Shown here one piece after another: positions 42,326 to 50,376 of a stretch of 64,000 bases of DNA. How positions within the stretch are numbered: position 1 is the stretch's first letter; every line of letters begins with the position of its first letter. The translations under genes and the position numbers were made by a program. The stretch covers positions 26,404 through 90,403 of IMG/VR virus record IMGVR_UViG_3300024259_002316; one strand, 5' to 3'. The notes beneath the pieces are model-generated. The model worked only from the letters and a program-made list of their open reading frames with translations, was not told where the DNA came from and ran no database searches. The DNA is from a virus.

Positions 42326-42630
42326 GTTGGAATTATAGAGTAATATTGCATAAGGCGGGAGAATTAAAAGAAAATCCCAAATTAAAATGGGAAGAATATC
42401 TTGCAATACATGAGGTTTATTACGATGAGAATGACGTTCCTGAGTCAGTAACAAAAGAACCTATTACAATTTCTGGAGAAGAAGGAAAAAATTCTTTAGT
42501 CTCTATCAAATGGACATTAGAAGGAATATTAACGGCTTTACAAAAGCCAATTTTAAATTACGATACTCTAGAAGAAATAGACAAGGAGAAACAAAATGAT
42601 TTTAGCAAAAGCATTAAAACAAAAGAATAG
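42322..42630 (+). CDS. small conserved-type protein (MSWNYRV family)
   Basis: 102 aa. The pattern MSWNYRVI ... YLAIHEVYYDENDVPESVTKEPI ... PILNYDTLE resembles a small protein common in bacteria and phages; I know no assigned role. Its C-terminal coding end overlaps the next gene by 35 bases. Confidence 0.55.
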   Translation: MSWNYRVILHKAGELKENPKLKWEEYLAIHEVYYDENDVPESVTKEPITISGEEGKNSLVSIKWTLEGILTALQKPILNYDTLEEIDKEKQNDFSKSIKTKE

Positions 42631-43027
42631 GTTAGCACAAAGGATATCAAAGTTACAAGAAGAGATTCAAGTGGAGAATAGCTCTCGAGTAGATGATCCA
42701 AAAAAAATCAATGTAGAAGATTCTTTGGCGGAACTAGAATCAACAACCGAAAAACTTATCAAAATTAAAATAGCTATCTTTGTTGCTTCTACGCCAGTGC
42801 GAGAGAATATCTTACGACTTGGAGAATTGAAATCTAAAATTGTATTTCTAAAAGGCATAAGTACTATAGAAGGAAAAATTAGACATTACGAGAGAGGCGA
42901 TGTTGAATACAGCGTCGCAAAAGACAAGATATGGGTAAAAAACCAAATAACAATATGCGAACAATCTATTGATTGTCTCCAAGACGAATTGGACACATTT
43001 AACCACACTACCAATATTGAAATATAA
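42596..43027 (+). CDS. DIP1984-like coiled-coil protein
   Basis: 143 aa, AAGGAG upstream. It starts ILAKALKQKNRLAQRISKLQEEIQ, continues with LAELESTTEKLIKIKIAIFVAST and ends in helices. This matches the DIP1984 family (formerly called septicolysin-like), which forms helical bundles and has no known activity. The last gene before a 307-base intergenic region. Confidence 0.65.
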   Translation: MILAKALKQKNRLAQRISKLQEEIQVENSSRVDDPKKINVEDSLAELESTTEKLIKIKIAIFVASTPVRENILRLGELKSKIVFLKGISTIEGKIRHYERGDVEYSVAKDKIWVKNQITICEQSIDCLQDELDTFNHTTNIEI

Positions 43028-43250
43028 TAGTTAGGAGGGTTGAAAGAACAGGCGAATAATGGCTAATCTTATGGGCCCCACAAGGGTTAAGACTGATTAG
43101 ATCTGGATCTTTTAAAATAAAAACTCAAGACTCAATTTTACAAGATATAAGATGTAATCTGCAAAACTTAATATAAGTCAAATTTTCCTAAGTACTTTGA
43201 TTCTCCTAACTTATATAAATTTAGAAAAAAGTAGAAAAAAGTGAAAAAAA
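43028..43250 (+). other. long intergenic region with possible RNA structure
   Basis: No ORF. GTTAGGAG (43030-43037) can pair with CTCCTAAC (43203-43210) across ~165 bases. Inside, CTAAT (43063-43067) pairs with ATTAG (43096-43100), CTTA with TAAG, and CCC-ACAA-GGG forms a tetraloop hairpin (43077-43086). An A-rich AAAAAGTAGAAAAAAGTG block (43225 on) leads into the next promoter. It may be a 3' UTR structure or a small RNA; no known class was recognised. Confidence 0.4.
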
Positions 43251-43253
43251 GAC

Positions 43254-43281
43254 TTGCATTTCAAAAGTGAAAGTGTATAAT
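43254..43281 (+). promoter_or_regulatory. sigma70-type promoter before the nicotinamidase-like gene
   Basis: TTGCAT, 16-base spacer (TTCAAAAGTGAAAGTG), TATAAT. An A-rich block directly upstream could act as an UP element. Leader of about 50 bases with GAAAGGAAG before the ATG. Confidence 0.88.
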
Positions 43282-43334
43282 AGCAGTTGTAGTGAAGAAT
43301 AAGGTTACTAATAATTTTTTGAAAGGAAGTAGCA

Positions 43335-44192
43335 ATGGCTGAAAGAATTGACTTGTTGATCATTGACCCACAAAATGACTTTTGTTCCCCCGACGCGAAT
43401 GCAAAAAAGGGGACTCCTCAAGAAGGGAATGGAGTCTACGAAGGGACTCTGTATGTTCCTGGTGCAGAAAAAGACATGGAACGACTAGGAGAGATGGTCA
43501 AAAAGTTTGGTACCAAAATCAAGAAAATCCATGTAACTCTTGATTGCCACCACTTAATTGACGTAACTCATCCCTTGATGTGGAGGAACAGTGATGGGCA
43601 GAATCCTGACCCATTCTCCATCTTTGGTTCAAAAGAAATTAAAGATGGGGTCTGGACCCCTGTGTTTCCTTCTCTCCGTCAAAAGTTTATTGACTACTGC
43701 GAAGAACTCGAAACAGGGTGTCGATACCCATTATGTATTTGGCCTCCCCACTGTTTGATTGGAAGTCCTGGTAATAATGTTCTGCCTATATTATTCGATA
43801 CTCTTCAAAAGTGGGAAGAGAACAGGACAGATAATGTGGATTATGTAAGTAAAGGAAGTAATCCTTTTACCGAACATTATTCGGCCGTCAAAGCAGAGGT
43901 TCCTGATGTTCAAGATCCTTCAACGCAATTAAACACTCGTTTAATTCAAACGTTGATGGAGGCAGACCAAATTCTGATTGCAGGAGAAGCAGGTAGTCAC
44001 TGTGTTAAATCAACTGTGGAAGATATCGCAGATGGTTTTCAAGATGATTCCTACATAAAAAAGATGATTCTTCTTGAAGATGCTGTCAGCCCTGTTCAAA
44101 GTCCATTCGTAGATTTTCCTGCTATTCAAGCTCAGTTTATTGCTGACATGAAGGCAAGGGGAATGCAAACCGCAAATACCACCGATTTTTAA
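43335..44192 (+). CDS. pncA: nicotinamidase-like cysteine hydrolase
   Basis: 285 aa, longer than the usual ~210. Nicotinamidase removes the amide from nicotinamide to give nicotinate, the PncB substrate. Isochorismatase-superfamily motifs: LLIIDPQNDFCSPD (catalytic Asp), VTLDCHHLIDVTHPLMW (metal Asp/His), WPPHCLIGSPGNNVLP, SKGSNPFTEHYSAV (Lys) and IAGEAGSHCVKSTVEDI (nucleophile Cys). The extra length is in loops around the metal site. Other amidases of this fold are possible; the presence of pncB and nadE favours nicotinamide. Confidence 0.72.
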   Translation: MAERIDLLIIDPQNDFCSPDANAKKGTPQEGNGVYEGTLYVPGAEKDMERLGEMVKKFGTKIKKIHVTLDCHHLIDVTHPLMWRNSDGQNPDPFSIFGSKEIKDGVWTPVFPSLRQKFIDYCEELETGCRYPLCIWPPHCLIGSPGNNVLPILFDTLQKWEENRTDNVDYVSKGSNPFTEHYSAVKAEVPDVQDPSTQLNTRLIQTLMEADQILIAGEAGSHCVKSTVEDIADGFQDDSYIKKMILLEDAVSPVQSPFVDFPAIQAQFIADMKARGMQTANTTDF

Positions 44193-44206
44193 AGGAAAAC
44201 AAAATC

Positions 44207-44947
44207 ATGAGTAGTACTACTTTAACCCAACATAGTTTGACAGGTCAGGCATATGGATATTCGGCAGCAGATCTCGGAGATCTGGGAGCAACCGAATATA
44301 CTCTTGTTACCATGGTCGTTGATGGTAGTGGCAGCGTTTCTGCTTTCAAAGATGAAATTGAAACATGTATTCAAGAGGTTGTAAAGGCATGTAAATACAG
44401 TCCTCGATCTGATTATTTACTTATCAGATTAATTGTTTTCAATAGTGATATGAAAGAAATACATGGTTTCAAACAGTTAATTGATTGCGATATCAATGAT
44501 TATAAAGATTGCATACATCCTAGTGGAACTACAGCGTTGTTCTCAACAGCAAGAAATGCAATTACTGCCACCAATGATTACGGTAAGCAATTAGCAGACA
44601 ATGATTTTGAAGCCAATGCTATTGTGTTTATTCTAACTGATGGCATGGACAATGAATCAGGAAGTATTGATTCATCTTCTGTGGGTGCCGCTTTGAAAGA
44701 TGCTATGAGGGACGAGGCTCTTGAGTCAATAGTATCTATTCTAGTCGGTGTCGGCATTGGTGATTCATACAATGTTGGTGATTACTTGGATACTTTTAAA
44801 GATGAAGCAGGTTTGAACCAGTATGTAGAAATCAAAAATGCTACTGAAAAAACCTTAGCTAAACTTGCCGATTTCATCTCTAAATCGGTATCGAGTCAAA
44901 GTAAGGCGCTAGGCAGTGGGTCAATGTCTCAACAGTTGACTTTCTAA
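44207..44947 (+). CDS. vWA domain protein (TerY-like)
   Basis: 246 aa, one von Willebrand A domain. The MIDAS metal site is complete: VVDGSGSVSAF (D-x-S-x-S), PSGTTALFS (Thr) and ILTDGMDNES (Asp). This layout is like TerY of the tellurite/stress-type systems. It lies ahead of a PP2C phosphatase and a kinase. It shares the promoter of the nicotinamidase-like gene and is followed by a strong terminator, so it may be made at a different level from the kinase and phosphatase. Confidence 0.82.
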   Translation: MSSTTLTQHSLTGQAYGYSAADLGDLGATEYTLVTMVVDGSGSVSAFKDEIETCIQEVVKACKYSPRSDYLLIRLIVFNSDMKEIHGFKQLIDCDINDYKDCIHPSGTTALFSTARNAITATNDYGKQLADNDFEANAIVFILTDGMDNESGSIDSSSVGAALKDAMRDEALESIVSILVGVGIGDSYNVGDYLDTFKDEAGLNQYVEIKNATEKTLAKLADFISKSVSSQSKALGSGSMSQQLTF

Positions 44948-44973
44948 AAATTAACGTGGTCGTTATTTTGGTT

Positions 44974-45009
44974 GCCCTACCTATCCTTTTGGGTAGGTGG
45001 GGCTTTTTT
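44974..45009 (+). terminator. strong rho-independent terminator
   Basis: A 13-bp stem, GCCCTACCTATCC (44974-44986) with GGGTAGGTGGGGC (44991-45003), TTTT loop, then TTTTTT. All 13 positions can pair, counting G-U. Confidence 0.95.
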
Positions 45010-45040
45010 ATTAATCAAATTTCTATTAGAAGAAAATATT

Positions 45041-45238
45041 ATGAAAACTTTTATAGCTGAACATAATGGAATCTATCTTGGAGGATACTCTGTTATTACA
45101 GCAAAAGATAGAAACCAAGCAAGAAGATTATTAAAAAAATTACTAAAAGAACATAGCTTATCATTAAACAGTATTACACTTGAAGAAGTTGATATAACTT
45201 CTCCTAATGCTGCAATGATCTGGAATGGAGATTATTAA
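45041..45238 (+). CDS. small hypothetical protein, 65 aa
   Basis: ATG 45041 is used; a longer frame from 44972 would start inside the terminator. Sequence MKTFIAEHNGIYLGGYSVIT, a short alpha/beta pattern ending DITSPNAAMIWNGDY. It shares one base with the PP2C start (TAATG), so it is co-translated. No promoter was identified between the terminator and this gene, so expression may depend on read-through. Confidence 0.6.
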   Translation: MKTFIAEHNGIYLGGYSVITAKDRNQARRLLKKLLKEHSLSLNSITLEEVDITSPNAAMIWNGDY

Positions 45239-46083
45239 TGAACACTAATTGTGCTTTTTATATAGGAACTACTCACGATTTCTGCCAAGATTATGCTCGT
45301 GTAAGGAAAAATGCAGTAATAGTATCTGATGGTTGCTCTGGCTCTCTTTGCTCAGATATAGGATCAAGAGTGCTTGGCGTCACAGCAATAAATAAAATAA
45401 TAGAATTAGACAGTCTCTATAATTTTGACGAAAAAGAATGTATTTTGCTTGCTCGTCCATCAATACAAATGCTAAATTTACCCCACGAGTGCTTAGATGC
45501 CACTTTGTTAGCTGCTATTGTGTATGAATATGGATCACAAGCAATATGCTGCGGAGATGGGGTGATAGTCATATCGATGAAAAATGACTATAAAATTGTA
45601 ATTGATTGTGCTTATAGTGATAGTTATCCTTTTTACATGAATTATCTTTATGATACTTCAGGAAGATATCTTAGTTGGAAAAATAACCATAATAAAAGAA
45701 TAATTACTATGACAGCGATTAGTCCTGAAGGAGAGGTGATTTCAGAAATAATCGGAGAAAACAAAAGATTGCCTCAAGATGCAGGTGTTATAAAAGTATT
45801 AGAACATAAAACCCTCGTCGAGATACCAGATAATAATCTTATTGAATTTATTGCTGTAATGTCAGATGGCGTTCATAGTTTTTATGAAACCATAACAACA
45901 GAAACTTCAAAATTTAATAAATCAGTATCTTACATAGATGTTTTAAAAGATTTTTTAGCATTTAAGAATTATAACCAGCTATTTGTGCAAAGAAGAGTTA
46001 ATAAGTTTCGTAAAACTTGTGCTAAAAAGAATTGGGGCAATTCTGATGATGTCTCATTGGCTGTTATTTATGCTGGAGAATAA
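45238..46083 (+). CDS. PP2C-type protein phosphatase
   Basis: 281 aa. PP2C motifs: IVSDGCSGSLCSDIGSR (metal Asp and Gly), DATLLAAIV, CGDGVIVIS, IAVMSDGVHSFYE and NSDDVSLAVIYAG (last metal Asp). The N-terminal strand AFYIGTTHDFCQDYARV corresponds to the usual 'G..H....Q-D' start. It removes phosphate from Ser/Thr of proteins. Located between a vWA protein and a kinase, the arrangement of the TerY-P triad. Confidence 0.82.
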   Translation: MNTNCAFYIGTTHDFCQDYARVRKNAVIVSDGCSGSLCSDIGSRVLGVTAINKIIELDSLYNFDEKECILLARPSIQMLNLPHECLDATLLAAIVYEYGSQAICCGDGVIVISMKNDYKIVIDCAYSDSYPFYMNYLYDTSGRYLSWKNNHNKRIITMTAISPEGEVISEIIGENKRLPQDAGVIKVLEHKTLVEIPDNNLIEFIAVMSDGVHSFYETITTETSKFNKSVSYIDVLKDFLAFKNYNQLFVQRRVNKFRKTCAKKNWGNSDDVSLAVIYAGE

Positions 46084-46113
46084 AAATTTATTCAAAAAAA
46101 ATAAACATAAAAA

Positions 46114-46421
46114 ATGAAAAACTTTTTATTCGATTTTCTCGTTTTCAAGCAAAAAGAACGATAAAAGGAGCAAAACAATTTTTCGATGCTCAAAGTTTTG
46201 GAGATTTTCCTCAAGACCCTGACCCTTATTATATTTGTTTGAATGACGGAAAGCAACAATTTGATCTATTATGTAGTGAATATCAACAAATGTATTCTAA
46301 TGGAGAATGGTGGGGATTCTACCAATTATGGATAGATTTTAAAGGTGAGAGATGGTTATTGTCTCATCTTTGTAAATGGCATAAAAATATTCCCCAATGG
46401 ATAAATAAAGAAAGTCAATGA
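46114..46421 (+). pseudogene. small gene with apparent one-base frameshift
   Basis: The frame that ends at 46421 (…NDGKQQFDLLC…KNIPQWINKESQ) is open from 46050 with protein-like sequence (FIRFSRFQAKRTIKGAKQFF DAQSFGDFPQDPD), but its only usable start in frame is a TTG at 46239. An ATG at 46114 begins MKN in another frame. One extra A in the run after this ATG (ATGAAAAAC) would give MKKLFIRFSRFQAK… joined to the long frame, about 102 aa. So it is a sequencing slip, a programmed slip on the A run, or a broken gene. Function unknown. The stop overlaps the kinase start. Confidence 0.55.
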
Positions 46422-48142
46422 TGCAAGTATATATTCAAGGCAATAAGAATAAAATCAATTTGACAAAAAATCAATTTGTAGCATCTGGAGGAGAAGGGTC
46501 TATTTACGCTTCAAAAGGAACTGCCTTTAAAATATATTCTAGTTCTAAGCAGGTAATACCTCATTCTAAAATAAAAGAATTGTCTTCTATAGCCAATCCT
46601 AATGTTATTAAGCCAGAACAACTAGTTTTGGCAAATAATAACAAACCCATTGGTTATACTATGAAACATGTCCCATCGACTTATGCTTTATGTCAGATTT
46701 TTCCCAAAGCATTTAGAGATAGAACAGGACTGGACACAAAAGAAGTCCTAAAACTTGTTCAAAAAATGCAATCAACTATTTCTGATATTCATAAAAAAAA
46801 TATTTTGATTGTTGATCTGAATGAAATGAATTTTCTGGTTGATAAGAAATTCTCCAATATATTTTTTATAGATGTCGATAGTTATCAAACTTCTAGTTTC
46901 CCAGCAACAGCTATTATGGAAACTATCAGAGATCGACATATGGTCGATAAGACTGCTTTCTCCGTATTAACCGATTGGTTTTCATTTGCAGTCGTATCTT
47001 TTCAGATGTTTATAGGAATTCACCCATACAAAGGGAAACATCCAACAATTAATTATCCTCATGATAAAATGAGGCAGCTAGATGAAAGGATGCAGCAGAA
47101 CATACCTGTTTTTCATAGAGATGTAAAATATCCTAAAGTTTGTTTGCCTTTTGATGTTATCCCTCAAGCATATAAAGATTGGTATAAAGCTGTCTTTTTT
47201 GATGGCAAAAGATTGCCTCCGCCTACAGAACCTGTGCAAGTTCTTGTTATACCTATTGCGGTCCAAACTGTTAAAGGTAATGAAGATTTTGATATTACTG
47301 AAATATTTACATACAATAGTCATATTATAAGGTATGTATCTATAGACGGGAATAGAGCAATAACTACTTCGGACGGTCTTTATATAGACAAAAAGGAGAT
47401 ACCTCAAACCTATGGCAATAGGAATATGCATGTCGCTATTACTCCTTTAACTAATAAGGTTATGTCTGCCTCTCTAGTTAACGGCGAAGTTTTTGTATAT
47501 AATTGCTCTGACAAGACCTTCCCCAAACAAAGAATCGCAGCAGATGATATCATGTCATCCAAAGGTAGAGTTTATATTAAAAATAAAGATATAGTATCTG
47601 AACTTACTTTTGTTGAAATGGGAAAAAATATTCATGTGGTTTCTCAACATGTAGGAAATGTCATGGAAAATTCTACTAAATTCTATGACGGAGTTATTAT
47701 ACAAAACGTCTTAGGATCATTTGTGGCTTCTATATTTCCATCTTCTGGAATGCACCATCAAATAAAATGTCCAGAATTCACAGGTTATCAGATTATAGAT
47801 GCCAAATATAGGGACAATGTGCTAGTAGTCATTGCTAGTCAAAAAGGTAAATATGATAAGTTTATCTTAAAGTTTGATAACAAATTCTCAACTTACTCAT
47901 TACGAAAAGTCGATGATATATCATATGTTGGTATAAACTTTGCAGTTTTAGAGAATGGGATAGTTGTCCATATAAATGAGAATGAAGAAATGGAAATCTT
48001 TTCTAATAAGAAAGATTCTAATACTGTAAAGGTAATTGATAATGATGCCATATCAGGAAATATGAAGCTATTTAATGATGGTGTTCAAGTTGTTTTTGCT
48101 CAAAATAAAACATTATATAGATTAAAGATGAAAGGAAAATAG
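46418..48142 (+). CDS. protein kinase with C-terminal propeller-like domain
   Basis: 574 aa. Residues ~20-290 are a Ser/Thr-kinase-like fold: VASGGEGSIYASKGTAFKIY (Gly-rich loop and Lys), HKKNILIVDLNEMNFLVD (catalytic loop, Asp and Asn present, His-Arg lost), FFIDVDSYQT (DVD in place of DFG), DWFSFAVVSFQMFIGIHPYKG. This variant is typical of kinases linked with vWA and PP2C proteins. Residues ~290-574 show repeating ~45-residue beta units with Tyr/Asp, probably a beta-propeller sensor. ATGA overlap with the preceding gene. Confidence 0.8.
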   Translation: MMQVYIQGNKNKINLTKNQFVASGGEGSIYASKGTAFKIYSSSKQVIPHSKIKELSSIANPNVIKPEQLVLANNNKPIGYTMKHVPSTYALCQIFPKAFRDRTGLDTKEVLKLVQKMQSTISDIHKKNILIVDLNEMNFLVDKKFSNIFFIDVDSYQTSSFPATAIMETIRDRHMVDKTAFSVLTDWFSFAVVSFQMFIGIHPYKGKHPTINYPHDKMRQLDERMQQNIPVFHRDVKYPKVCLPFDVIPQAYKDWYKAVFFDGKRLPPPTEPVQVLVIPIAVQTVKGNEDFDITEIFTYNSHIIRYVSIDGNRAITTSDGLYIDKKEIPQTYGNRNMHVAITPLTNKVMSASLVNGEVFVYNCSDKTFPKQRIAADDIMSSKGRVYIKNKDIVSELTFVEMGKNIHVVSQHVGNVMENSTKFYDGVIIQNVLGSFVASIFPSSGMHHQIKCPEFTGYQIIDAKYRDNVLVVIASQKGKYDKFILKFDNKFSTYSLRKVDDISYVGINFAVLENGIVVHINENEEMEIFSNKKDSNTVKVIDNDAISGNMKLFNDGVQVVFAQNKTLYRLKMKGK

Positions 48143-48144
48143 GT

Positions 48145-48429
48145 ATGAGTAAAAACGGTATTAAATGCCCATATTGTGGAGGACAAAATTTAACCATATG
48201 GGTAGAACAAATACGAAATGAATCTTATATTATAGAAAATAATAAATTATATAAACATTCTGTTGGGGATGAAAGGGATACAGGAAATAAAAAGATATTT
48301 TGTAGAGATTGTCTCCAAAATGAAAATGTCCTAGATCCGACCTGGAAAATAACAGAACAAGAATCACAAATAATAAAAGATATGCTTGATTTAGATAGAT
48401 CGGCAGATGTGACAGAATATATGAAATAA
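48145..48429 (+). CDS. zinc-ribbon protein
   Basis: 94 aa with CPYCGG and, 40 residues later, FCRDCL: a zinc ribbon. Two bases after the kinase. Zinc-ribbon proteins are known companions of TerY-P-type systems, so it may be a fourth member of the group; it could equally be an unrelated phage protein. Confidence 0.65.
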   Translation: MSKNGIKCPYCGGQNLTIWVEQIRNESYIIENNKLYKHSVGDERDTGNKKIFCRDCLQNENVLDPTWKITEQESQIIKDMLDLDRSADVTEYMK

Positions 48430-48430
48430 A

Positions 48431-48793
48431 ATGGCAGAAGAGAGAAAAAACTACTGGATAAAAATATTCATTAAGAAATGCACTTCTTTACATACTGCTC
48501 AAGAGCAACTAGATGCTTATTTCGAGTGGTGTGAACATACCTATAATGTGTCCGAACAATACTCTAATCAATTAAAGACAATATTCACAATTGACGAGTA
48601 TATTAATAGGCTTATTCCTGTTGTGGACAAATATTTCTCAATAGACGAGTTGAAAGAAATGATAAGATTCTATTCAACCGATACTGGGAAAAAACTATTA
48701 GATCTTAGTTTTTTACAAAATATAGGAAAAGCCAGTATGGATCTCAACACAGAGATAGAACAAAAATTTTCAACAGGGAATAACAAATTGTGA
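48431..48793 (+). CDS. DUF2059-like protein
   Basis: 120 aa. The C-terminal part (YINRLIPVVDKYFSIDELKEM IRFYSTDTGKKLLDLS) matches the DUF2059 pattern 'vp.y.k.fs.eEL.elI.FY.sp.GkKll'. That family is usually secreted; this copy has no signal peptide. One base after the zinc-ribbon gene; its stop overlaps the next ATG (TGATG). Confidence 0.65.
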   Translation: MAEERKNYWIKIFIKKCTSLHTAQEQLDAYFEWCEHTYNVSEQYSNQLKTIFTIDEYINRLIPVVDKYFSIDELKEMIRFYSTDTGKKLLDLSFLQNIGKASMDLNTEIEQKFSTGNNKL

Positions 48794-50370
48794 TGGAAGA
48801 TTTTGATATTATAGGAAAACCAATAACGGAAGAAGAAACAGAATGTGAACAAATTATACAATATGATAAAGCATATTACGATAATTTAAAAGAACAACAT
48901 ATTTCAACAGCAGAACAAATCAACAAAAAACGATGGAAGTTTGTAGAAAGCGTTCCTTTTGAAACGGTCCTGGACTATGGCTGCGGATGCGGAGAGTTGA
49001 CTGAATATGCCCCCGATGGGATAGTTGTAGATTCATATGATATAGGGAAGCTAAATGGTGAATCATATCCACAAACAGGAATTAACCATGATCATTATGA
49101 TCTAGTATTTTTTAATGATGTATTAGAACATATTGATTGGCTAAATAATCCAGACAATGATATAGAGAAAATATTAAAAATAGTAAAGTATGTTTGCATA
49201 TCCATCCCTTTATGGGAATATGATGATGGAAACAATATAAAAGAATGGAAACATTACAAACCCAAAGAACATCTTACATATTTTGATTACACAGAAATAA
49301 CTCAGTTCTTTAGAAAGCGGGGGTTTAGAGAAATTATACAAGATACAAACGAATGCCCTCCACGAGAAAATATATTCTCAGCCATTTATAAGCAAATTAT
49401 ACATCCTCCCCAGAAAAATAAGTCCACAACAATCATCTCCCCTATTGAAAAACAAAATAAAAAAAGAAAAATAATTTTAAAACAAAAACAATCACCAGGA
49501 GATATTCTAACATTCACAAGATCAGTCACAGATTTAAAACTATCCTATCCCGAATGGGATATTGATGTTAAAACTCCTGCAAACGAAATATTTGAGAATT
49601 GTCCTCATATAACCCACCTAGATGAAAAAGATCCAGAAGTAGAAGTGTTTAATATCACATATCCTGATATAAATATATCAGGATGGAATGGTCTTCATTA
49701 TAGCGATGCATTTAGAAATAATATGGAAGAACAATTAGGAGTTAAAATAGTTAAAACTGGGTTTAAACCCGAGCTATGGATTTCTGATGAAGAAAAAGGG
49801 TGGATTAACCAGGTAGAGGCAGAGTTCGGATGGAAAGGTCCTTTTTGGCTTTTAAATGCTGGACAAAAACCAGATAATGATCTTAAATATTATTATAGAT
49901 GGCAAGAAGTTGTTGATTTGTTGAATTTTCACTTTGCAGATAAAGTAAAAATAATTCAAATAGGTCACTCATCACATAAACATAAGAAGTTAGAAGATGT
50001 TTTAGATTTAGTTGGAAAAACAGATATAAGACAACTGATTAGATTGGCTTATTGGTCTGAGGGTTTAGTAGGCCCTCTTTCTTTTCAATTCGTTTTGGCA
50101 GCAGCACTAGAGAAACCAGGGGTAGTAGTAGCGGGAGGAAAAGAAGGGGTTAACTGGCATATTTATCCTCACATTAGACACATATGCACAAATGGAACAA
50201 TAGACTGCTGTAAATGGGATGGTTGTTGGAAGAGCAAAAAGGAAGATTGTCTACATTATAGTGAAGATGAGGGGCCATTATGTTATAGCTTAATTAAACC
50301 TCATATGATAGCAGAATCGGTTTTAATGTACTATGAGGGCAAAATTCTTTCAACAGAAAAAAGAGTATAG
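48793..50370 (+). CDS. methyltransferase / heptosyltransferase-like (GT9) fusion
   Basis: 525 aa from ATG 48793 (TGATG overlap with the previous gene). Residues ~45-205 are a SAM methyltransferase (VLDYGCGCGELTEYA, LVFFNDVLEHIDW). After a basic linker, residues ~225-525 match GT9-type glycosyltransferases: KIILKQKQSPGDILTFTRSV, ITHLDEKDPEVEV, PFWLLNAGQKPDND, KIIQIGHSSHKH, WSEGLVGPLSFQFVLAAALEKP. GT9 enzymes add ADP-activated heptose to lipopolysaccharide. A fusion with a methyltransferase suggests making a methylated sugar on a surface glycan. Confidence 0.75.
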   Translation: MEDFDIIGKPITEEETECEQIIQYDKAYYDNLKEQHISTAEQINKKRWKFVESVPFETVLDYGCGCGELTEYAPDGIVVDSYDIGKLNGESYPQTGINHDHYDLVFFNDVLEHIDWLNNPDNDIEKILKIVKYVCISIPLWEYDDGNNIKEWKHYKPKEHLTYFDYTEITQFFRKRGFREIIQDTNECPPRENIFSAIYKQIIHPPQKNKSTTIISPIEKQNKKRKIILKQKQSPGDILTFTRSVTDLKLSYPEWDIDVKTPANEIFENCPHITHLDEKDPEVEVFNITYPDINISGWNGLHYSDAFRNNMEEQLGVKIVKTGFKPELWISDEEKGWINQVEAEFGWKGPFWLLNAGQKPDNDLKYYYRWQEVVDLLNFHFADKVKIIQIGHSSHKHKKLEDVLDLVGKTDIRQLIRLAYWSEGLVGPLSFQFVLAAALEKPGVVVAGGKEGVNWHIYPHIRHICTNGTIDCCKWDGCWKSKKEDCLHYSEDEGPLCYSLIKPHMIAESVLMYYEGKILSTEKRV

Positions 50371-50376
50371 AATAAA

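Noticed and set aside
43335-44192. Isochorismatase proper rather than nicotinamidase
   Set aside because: The nucleophile Cys, Lys and Asp plus metal-site His fit amidases, and the NAD context favours nicotinamidase; kept as a caution in the entry.
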